Positions 18,377 to 25,266 of a stretch of DNA of 25,266 nucleotides are shown here, one piece after another. The position numbers were made by a program, and so were the translations under genes. The stretch is from the NCBI RefSeq assembly GCF_000485595.1, contig NW_014577112.1:394132-419397 (forward strand), read 5' to 3'. Source of the stretch: Priapulus caudatus. Taxonomy: Eukaryota; Priapulida; Priapulimorpha; Priapulimorphida; Priapulidae. The first letter of the stretch is position 1. The number at the start of each line of letters is the position of its first letter. The notes under the pieces were generated by a model. That model was not told the origin of the DNA. It worked only from the letters and a program-made list of their open reading frames with translations, and ran no database searches.

Positions 18377-18607
18377 CGGTTGCCAATCGTTCTCAGAAAT
18401 AAATATTTTTACCGCGGTTTAATTATAACCCGTTTACCCTTTCGGAGGCCTTGTTGCACATAATTTAACCTCGGATATATTATTTTTACCGCGGGTAAAT
18501 TATATGGCACAAAGTTTCTGATTGGGTAATATGGGCCATAATTTAACCGCGTTTAAACCATTTCTTCTCCGGTAAAAATAATTATTTCTGAGTACGATGG
18601 CCAACCA
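18377..18607. mobile_element. 231-bp inverted-repeat MITE, TA-flanked
   Basis: The ends form a roughly 37-bp imperfect inverted repeat: GGTTGCCAATCGT then CTCAGAAATAAATATTTTTACCG on the left, and the complement of GGTTGGCCATCGT, CTCAGAAATAATTATTTTTACCG on the right. Inner parts (CCGCGGTTTAATTATAACC versus GGCCATAATTTAACCGCG) also pair, so most of the element is palindromic. TA stands on both sides, suggesting a Tc1/mariner-like duplication, but two bases are weak evidence. Confidence 0.7.
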
Positions 18608-19335
18608 TAATATGCGCGCGCTCGTTGTACGTACATATTGCCAACGTAATGAAGAAGCTACGAGTACGTGTTAGTTACGGCAGTTTGCGCTGTGCCCTGT
18701 TGCGGGTTGCCTAAATTCCGCATTGTTTGTATAATGATCTCTGTGATGAGAACGATGGACTTTTCGTACCATTTCCTATCGTTAGCAAAACGCCGGACGA
18801 ACTCCGCTACTTTTCTCAATCATAGATGGCGGTACGGAATCAGCCGAGTGGTGGCCAGTGAGATCACCGCGGTGTGAGAATGCCTGCTGACGAGGCAGGA
18901 AGCGGTTGAATGACTTGAGCTAGTAGTAGGCCTATGTGTGATAATGAGTTAATTTCCGTGATTGAGTCTATGCGCCTGTTCGCTGTGGTCACACCTTTAT
19001 TAGTATAATATCATAATACTAATTAAATTAAATCCTATCATAATCTAATTAGTTTATTAGTATAGTATAGTATGATCAGTACTCTATCAATATAGATATA
19101 TGATGCAGGCGAGACGAAGACATCGTCGAATAGCAAAGCCCGCCCCCACTCTCAACATAAATCCCGTTACGCCACGAAAGAAATATCCGTGCGCCATCAA
19201 ATATAAGGCCGATGCACGTATTATGTAAATAAGGTCATGCAGGCTCGTAGTACAGAGCTCCCGAGTTGTTGCAGATAAGGCATCTTAAGATGATTAATTG
19301 ATTCGGGTCAATCCAACATTCGTCATCAGATGTCT
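18608..19335. other. No gene recognised
   Basis: Short frames occur on both strands but none shows a recognisable family or splice-consistent exon. An AT-rich TAGTATAGTATAG stretch lies near 19055-19072. Confidence 0.5.
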
Positions 19336-19405
19336 GTGGCGGAAACGAGACACATTTCGTTATCGCTATGACACATCCGCCTGTTCGTGCGCTCGTTTCC
19401 GCCAC
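19336..19405. repeat. Hairpin with perfect 14-bp arms
   Basis: GTGGCGGAAACGAG at 19336-19349 is the exact complement of 19392-19405, with a 42-bp loop. With one gap the match extends outward by TGTCT. No target duplication is visible. Confidence 0.65.
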
Positions 19406-19407
19406 AA

Positions 19408-19428
19408 GACACACACACATACACACAC

Positions 19429-19466
<38 letters not shown>
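19408..19466. repeat. (CA)n/(TA)n microsatellite
   Basis: Imperfect CA repeat with two TACA interruptions, followed by about 18 TA dinucleotides. Confidence 0.95.
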
Positions 19467-19469
<3 letters not shown>

Positions 19470-20151
19470 AAGGGGGTGCTCTACGTCTTACAAGAAGTGT
19501 GTAGAAATATTAACACTTATAATCAAAGCACAAGAGAGTGAGACAGTGCCACAAAGAATAAGATTTATTACAAGAAAGCTCTCGCAGTAAGTAGAATGGT
19601 AGCACTATAGTACAAGAGAGGTGCTGACAATTAAGACGGTGCAAAGTGCTTCTCTTACAACAGCTATAAGAAACTACGTTTAGAAATACAAGAAAGATTA
19701 TTGCACGTACTAGGAAGACAGCTCACTAAGATAGAACAAATAAAAGCAAGATAGATATAGTGGCAAGAACCCTAAGCCATCGCTTTAAGAATGAACTTAC
19801 GTACTCACGACTTCAATGAACGATGCACGCGGTCACGCAGGCACAAGACAATATTAGAGACTGACAAATGCCCGCTTTGCGTTGTCTTATATATGCTCTC
19901 AATTTAGTATCCACGAACCCTCCCAAATAAGGAACTATCCTTTGTAGCCATCCTTCGGCTGTCCGAGAGCTGCCTAGCAGATGCTCCCGGTTTAGAATAA
20001 ATCTCTATGTACACCGCCGGTTATGTGGGTAATTAATAGCCACGCCATATCGCAGCGGCCGCATGGTTTCACACATCCCGAACGTGTCGAACTCCGCCAG
20101 GGAGGGGTAGCCTCTATTGTAAAGGAGGGGTAGCCGCTATTGTAAGGAACA
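19467..20151 (-). mobile_element. Candidate solo or 3' LTR (minus strand)
   Basis: Read on the minus strand, this segment has the order expected of an LTR: a TATA-type box (CATATATAAG, about 19888-19897), then about 320 bp, AATAAA at 19569-19564, a T-rich stretch, and an end in CCCCCTTACA at 19467. It abuts a TA microsatellite, a common landing site. The 5' limit is uncertain; TGTTCCTTACA at 20151 is one option and would make it 685 bp. No flanking duplication was identified. It could belong with the Env-like frame at 21838-22692, which lies upstream in the same orientation. Confidence 0.4.
20099..20147. repeat. Two-copy tandem repeat, GGAGGGGTAGCC unit
   Basis: GGAGGGGTAGCC followed by TCTATTGTAAA and then by GCTATTGTAAG: two adjacent copies of about 23 bp. 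Confidence 0.8.
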
Positions 20152-20237
20152 GCGACTCCTAGACTCCGCCCCGCTGCACCGTGTAACGTCAAGAACCGTT
20201 AAAAGCAAAAATACAGAATGAATAATGTTATGATAAG

Positions 20238-20785
20238 TTAACACGTTCAACGATGCATGGTTAACAATGCACCTACCGCCCTGTGCTGAGATTTTCGCGT
20301 TTTTCCTGCTTAGTCACTGATTACACAAAATGTTTTTGGCAGGTTTAACTAGCTATAAAATTATTTATAATGAGTGGCTAGTATAAACTTAGTATAAACT
20401 TACTCTCAGACATCAAAACAACACCCGGAATCAATCACCCGTGATCAATCAAATCAAACACAACTCGCAGACATCAAAAAAAACTTTACAACAACCGGCG
20501 GTCAAACGCCCTTTGGCGAGGTGAACGAAAAACATTACCTCAGTCCCAAAAACCCCCAAAATAACGTTCCAAACAACAGTAAAGTATTTTATAAATTATG
20601 TCATCTACTACTGGGGTGTGTACAGTGACGCTGTTGAATTTGTAAGCGTACAGCCCATGTCATCTATAGTAGAACATAGTAAACGTTCCAATTTTTTTTT
20701 CTTTTTACGAGTATACTCGTGTTTCGCGGCCGTGCGTTTTGCAGGTTCGAACGAGTATACTCGTGTTTCGCGTTGAACGTGTTAA
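20238..20785. mobile_element. piggyBac-like MITE (TTAA-flanked, 548 bp)
   Basis: TTAA at 20238-20241 is followed by CACGTTCAACG. The right end is CGTTGAACGTG followed by TTAA at 20782-20785. This gives a perfect 11-bp terminal inverted repeat with the TTAA target used by piggyBac transposases. The interior has no transposase frame. Near the right end it has two copies, 44 bp apart, of ACGAGTATACTCGTGTTTCGCG (20707-20728, 20751-20772), each with the 14-bp palindrome ACGAGTATACTCGT. Confidence 0.82.
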
Positions 20786-21029
20786 GAAGAAAAGAAGGTA
20801 CAGAAAAGAGATCAGTAATACTTCATTACAACAATAGTACTGTGGCACGTGTCAAATAAGCAAATATAATAATAATATTTTTACAAAGAACGAAAATTAT
20901 TTTCATTTTATACAACTATTGGTGTTTTTTTTTTTAACCGCGGAGATACTTGAACATTTGGTTGAACTACATTGGTTACATTTGGAAATTGGTTACATTT
21001 GGTAGCTATTATTCATTACTATTCATCTG
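20786..21029. other. AT-rich spacer, no gene
   Basis: It includes TTGGTTACATTTGG twice (about 20972-21003) and a short poly-T. Confidence 0.6.
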
Positions 21030-21557
21030 TCAATGTCCGTCCGGGTATGCTGGCGGCATCGTGAAGGGGGGTTTAGGGTAGCCCCTCGCGCCTCGTGCTG
21101 CATGGGCCGCCCAACGAGGCAATCCCCGCAGGCTGGAAGTCCGCCCCGGTGGCGTCCTTGGATGGCTCATCTCCGGCGCTCCGTAGCGATGTTCCGCCCA
21201 GTGCTCAAGCATGGCGCATGCCGGCGGCTCCTGATCCCATTGCTCGGGCGTGGCGGTTGTCGGCGGTGTTGGCTGTTCATCCCACTGCTCGGGCGTGGGG
21301 GTTGTCGGCGGTGACGGTGGTGGTGAAGTTGGGCGGAGTGAGAACTCCCGTGTTCGGAATCTATTATAGTAGCGGTGGGGGTAGTCTCGTTTGAATCGGT
21401 CCATGAAGATGCAGGCGGTGAGGCCCGCACCTCCTCCACGCAGCTGCGTCCATGGCTGTGGCGCCCAGGGGTTGCCTCCCGTGTGCGGCAGTCCATCCAG
21501 GCCGGATCCTTCCCGCCTGGGTACGAGATTCAAGCTGAATCTGGTCGGGATGCTCAT
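21030..21557 (-). CDS. GC-rich ORF with proline-rich 15-residue repeat, unknown
   Basis: 175-residue minus-strand frame. I do not recognise a family. It contains a tandem 15-residue repeat of the form PPTT-x-TPEQWD-xx-P (45-bp DNA repeat starting at about 21241 and 21286) and a basic segment DRFKRDYPHRYYNRF upstream of it. The segment is much richer in GC than its surroundings. Open frames exist in other phases too, as expected for GC-rich repetitive DNA, so coding status is doubtful. It lies between the Env-like frame and the LTR-like segment in the same orientation, so it may be part of an old retroelement. Confidence 0.3.
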   Translation of the reverse strand: MSIPTRFSLNLVPRREGSGLDGLPHTGGNPWAPQPWTQLRGGGAGLTACIFMDRFKRDYPHRYYNRFRTREFSLRPTSPPPSPPTTPTPEQWDEQPTPPTTATPEQWDQEPPACAMLEHWAEHRYGAPEMSHPRTPPGRTSSLRGLPRWAAHAARGARGYPKPPFTMPPAYPDGH

Positions 21558-21837
21558 GATGATGTTGATGATGTTTCTGATGTTGAATTAGCAGTGTTAA
21601 TGTCAAACAAGTATTATAATTCATATTTGCAACGAGTAAAATTATTCAAGTTATAATTATTTAATGGTGTTATCTAATTAATGGTGTTAATGGTTTATCT
21701 AAATCAAACCTCATATCCCATTCCTGTGACAATAAATGTGCACATCGTGACACGCAGAGCTACTAGGTCTACTGTAAAGGTAAGGAAAGAATTACGCAGA
21801 CGACAATCAGAACAACCCACATTTCTACAAAAGCAAG

Positions 21838-22692
21838 CTACCAAGCGTGACCAGCGATCAATAAATATAGAAAAAAACGCGAGCATACTCCAGCTACTGA
21901 ATGCAAATTGGTATCGAGACTCGTTACATGCGTATCGTGATGGGCGTGTTTGGTTCTAAGACAGGGTTTGCAGAAGGGATAGCGTAATGAGGTTCTTATT
22001 GAATTGTGAGTGGTGGAGTCTGCATCGAATGTAACATAGGGGGGCAGCAGTGGTGGTGTTGGTGGTGGCTCTACAGTGAACGGCTGTAAATGCAGAGGCG
22101 TAATTGGGAAGGAGCCCTCCTGGCGATGAGGCGTACATCCCTTACAACCGAATCGACGAGTGATGAAGATTAATATCACTATTGCCAACAAGCAAAATGC
22201 CAGTACCGCATACGTAGTAGTATGATGGATACGTGCTTGAATATTCCCATAATGGAATTTGTCATCACCTGAAGCCATGGGAAACGGCTGGTTATTTTTA
22301 ACTGCATCTGCTAATTTAGCAAAAGCAATATCAAGGTCATTATGATTATACAAGGCATCCGGAACAATAGGACGCATGCGAGGCATGAGGTCCGACATGT
22401 TAGCCGTAGAGTATCCTGTAATAGCAAACAAGTGATGCCAAATCTGCGGTAAGTCCGGAAAAGCAAGCGCCTCTACCGATGGCAATGCTACATCCACATC
22501 GGAATGATGGACATAGTAAGGTGGCAAATGAAAATAATGTGAATGTGCTTTACATCCAGCCTGCAATGTTATAATTTGTTGATTAATAATCAGTCGTTCG
22601 TACGCCGTATCAGGCTGCCTAACACGATCGTAGCAAGATACTGATTCCCGAAAACGAAATGACGTAACTAACAACCAATGACCCTCAGCCAA
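21838..22692 (-). pseudogene. Envelope-like C-terminal fragment of a retroelement (candidate)
   Basis: 284-residue minus-strand frame without a clear ATG at its true start; it stays open a little further upstream to about 22735. The pattern fits the C-terminal part of a retroelement envelope glycoprotein: a Cys/His-containing ectodomain (TLQAGC, FHLPPYYVHHSD, LPQIWHHL), a membrane-proximal region with Asp/Asn, one transmembrane segment (about residues 161-178) followed by RRFGCKGC, and a proline-rich cytoplasmic tail. The N-terminal surface part and any fusion region are missing. This is an inference from architecture; a host single-pass membrane protein is the alternative. A 152-bp tandem repeat lies directly upstream. 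Confidence 0.45.
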
Positions 22693-22834
22693 GTAATATA
22701 GACAGGGGGCCGATATCCAAAAAAAAGGATGAGCCTAAACTTTTTGGGTAGAGGCTGGAAACGAGTAAATATCGTTTCTAGGATACTTGGGGAGTTTCAC
22801 TGGGTATGTTTCCAGGCTGAATTTTGCGTATTGT

Positions 22835-23160
22835 GGCGGCCATCTTGAAATCCAAAATAACCGCCAGCAAAAATGGATTTTCTAAAATATCTGGACTCCC
22901 AGACGTCGTAGAGACATAATATTGGTGGCTATACCCACATTTTCGATAGTGGAGAACCCAATTATGACATTTAAAAAACATAGGATGGCGGCCATATTGG
23001 ATTTAAAGATCGCCGCCAGTGAAATTTGTTTATTTTGAATAACTAGACTTCAAGACGTCGTAGAGACATAATTTTGGTGTCTAAACCCACATTTCGGACA
23101 GTGGAGAACCCAGTTATGACACTTAGAAAAGCATAGGATTGCGGCCATTTTTTATTTCAA
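22835..23160. repeat. 152-bp tandem repeat, about 2.1 copies
   Basis: GGCGGCCAT starts at 22835 and 22987, with a TGCGGCCAT version at 23140 (period 152-153). Each unit contains GACGTCGTAGAGACATAAT and GTGGAGAACCCA. Sequence between units is clearly diverged, so the array is old. Confidence 0.88.
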
Positions 23161-24794
23161 CATGGTCGTATGTTACTCCATTACTATACAACAGTCTAAG
23201 CCAACATAAAAACATATATAAGCATACCAGAATTGTCAGAATATGTAGTTTTAAAACAGTCACACCCCAAGAACATTGTTGTACGGGTTCATGCAGGCCA
23301 TGTTGCATTTGCACGCACCGGTGCAGCACATATTGTTTTTGGTACATGTACAGCTACGTGTACGAGTAATCAAGATATATTGATGCGTGAGGGCGAGTGA
23401 AGCTGAAACCGTTGTCAACAATATAATAAAGGCTCTTCCAGTGACATTTATTAGTGTGTGCTATCATTTTGAAGGATTTAAATTTGGTGCATGGTGTTAT
23501 GTTTATGACAAATCAGCCAACACTCCGGTATTTGATACAACTCTACACGGCACTGCAGTTTATTAATCCGATGAATATAATTCACGATCAATCACCACTC
23601 ATTAAATTATAATTCTGCCGGGGCAACTCTCTCACAGTTCAGATTTGTAAGAACGTATAAGCATAACGTATACGCATAAAACAAAATGATCGAGCGAGCC
23701 GTAACTCACAAACACTCCGTAACGCAGTTTTTTAAAGATCAGTGACGAACACTAAACTATTTGATCGTTTCGACACCCTTGCGGTAGAAATGTTAACTAA
23801 CCATCAACCTATGTTCGACCAGAGCATATAAATCAATGATTTATATACTCTGATTCGATTTACCTCGCCACGGTTATTTTTGCGTTATCGTCGAGTATAA
23901 TCAAACCCACCCTTTAAAAATGTCATTTGTTTCTGAAATTACATGAAGATATAACTGAAATTCGCAACGTTTTAGGCGAATGACGGAGGCATTGGCGACA
24001 ATGACCAATACACAACAATGCAACTCTCATAATTAAGATGAAACTCTCAAATGAAACTCGAATATAACCGGCTAGCGAGGCAATCGTGTTACATATACAC
24101 CTTCTGTAAATATAAATATCTCTATATACATACGATGCACATATGTACTGTACATGTAAAAAAAACCTGGCTTTGGTTTCTTCAATGAACAGCCTGGAAC
24201 AAGATCACGAACCTTCCCAAAATACGTTCACAAGTTACAGAACACCCCCTTACTCTTGAGAATTGGAAAGCTCTCGGCAGTAAACATTTTCTGGTGTAAG
24301 CACATTAGAATACTAGCACTGTAAAATACCCCCCTCCTTCCCGCGAACCAATGACTACATTAGTTGCAATTCTTACTCCACACACCGGCAAATTCAATAA
24401 TCTACACAGCACCCTCAATACACACGTATTATCAAATGCAGATAAATATTTAGCAAAAACAGTATCCACCTTGGATTAAATTAAAACGACCTGCACACAT
24501 TATCATAATCAACTATGTATATATAACGTTATATACGTTGCACTGGGCGAAGATCACAGCAGCGACTGAAAGATCTAGAGTGGATGCTCTTTACTTAAAC
24601 TGACTGCGATCATACAAAACACACGGGATTTTATCACAAAGGCACGGCGGAGAACTTAAAACGTGCCGATTAACAAATTCGATAACAAAAAAAAATCCTA
24701 TGCAAACATCCGTATCCTTCAATTTTCTTCGTTACGCGATCTTTTAACTAACGACATTTAATATGTAGAGAAACCAATATGAAAGATGCAGACC
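23161..24794. other. Non-coding region, no gene recognised
   Basis: No frame with recognisable similarity. It contains the palindrome at 23820-23852 and scattered AT-rich tracts. Confidence 0.55.
23820..23852. repeat. 33-bp near-perfect palindrome (AGAGCATATAAA type)
   Basis: The left arm CAGAGCATATAAATCA (23820-23835) and right arm (23837-23852) pair at 15 of 16 positions around one base. It shares AGAGCATATAAA with the hairpin at 13713-13769. Confidence 0.75.
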
Positions 24795-24799
24795 TCCCC

Positions 24800-24858
<59 letters not shown>
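24795..24858. repeat. (CT)n microsatellite
   Basis: About 30 CT dinucleotides with one G interruption near 24811. Confidence 0.96.
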
Positions 24859-24861
<3 letters not shown>

Positions 24862-25266
24862 ATCTGCTAAGGTCTACGCGTACATTGCTTGATAATCTGT
24901 AAAGGCTACGTTTGACATGACCGTGTCTGTAAGGCTGACGGTGAATTGCTGTAAATCTGTAGGCTACGTGACATTGCTGTTAATCTGTAAGGCTACGCTG
25001 AACATTGCCTGATCTGTAAGGCTCTGGACATTTGCTAGTAATCTGTAAGGCTTACCGTACATGCTGTAATCTGTAAGGGCTACTGATGAAATTGCAGCTG
25101 ATCTTGTAAGGCTAGCTGTACATTGCAGTATCTGCTAGCTACTGTGACATTTGGTTCTGCGGTAGGACTGCTGTACGAAGGCTACTGATGAACATTGCTC
25201 GTAATCGATACAGGCTAACTGTGACACTGCATGTAATCTGTAAGGCTAACTGTGACATTGTCAGTA
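24859..25266. repeat. Degenerate ~30-bp tandem repeat at window end
   Basis: About 13 units with approximate consensus GTAATCTGTAAGGCTAC then TGTGACATTGCT. Units differ mostly by single-base insertions and deletions, so their lengths range from about 27 to 42 bp. The array runs off the window. Confidence 0.9.

Noticed and set aside
20740-20755. GGTTCGAA resembling a Pol III B box (tRNA/SINE)
   Set aside because: There is no A box at the right distance and no cloverleaf. It lies between the two palindromic boxes of the piggyBac-like MITE.
23123-23369. Cys-rich short frames on both strands
   Set aside because: They are short and overlapping, with no splice-consistent context or recognisable family.

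Overview
This window is eukaryotic nuclear DNA, most likely from an invertebrate animal. It has spliced genes with GT-AG introns, many microsatellites, and several classes of transposon debris. The protein-coding sequence resembles metazoan eIF3B, a Golgi-type carbohydrate sulfotransferase, and a Ty3/Gypsy retrotransposon. I cannot name the species from sequence alone.

Layout. (1) 1-7079, minus strand: eleven consecutive internal coding exons of translation initiation factor eIF3 subunit B, from just before the RRM to the middle of the WD40-like propeller. Every exon junction keeps phase. The first exon(s) and the C-terminal exons were not found in the window. The introns hold small DNA transposons: a 114-bp element nested in an 889-bp element, and a 68-bp palindrome. 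(2) 7230-7926: a 697-bp, almost fully palindromic element whose termini match the 68-bp palindrome; both have 9-bp flanking repeats. (3) 8577-11392, plus strand: gag, protease and the first part of reverse transcriptase of a Gypsy-type element, ending abruptly in a 108-bp repeat also present at 1196-1303. (4) 11580-18022, minus strand: a two-exon carbohydrate sulfotransferase gene. Exon 2 is at 11580-12571 and exon 1, encoding the signal anchor, at 17908-18022. Its 5.3-kb intron contains a 53-bp minisatellite, a 568-base assembly gap, a CA microsatellite, and the RNase H-integrase half of a Gypsy element (15499-17636, plus strand). The host exon therefore lies between two retrotransposon halves. 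(5) 18023-25266: mostly repeats. These are a 231-bp inverted-repeat element, a TA microsatellite, an LTR-like segment on the minus strand, a TTAA-flanked piggyBac-like MITE, a GC-rich ORF with a 15-residue repeat, an Env-like C-terminal ORF on the minus strand, a 152-bp tandem repeat, a CT microsatellite, and a highly degenerate ~30-bp tandem repeat at the right edge.

The two host genes have no evident functional link. eIF3B acts in cytoplasmic translation initiation, and the sulfotransferase would modify glycans in the Golgi. The interest of the window is its mobile-element architecture: shared termini, target duplications, nested insertions, and a gene interleaved with a broken retroelement. 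No CRISPR array, rRNA or convincing tRNA was seen.
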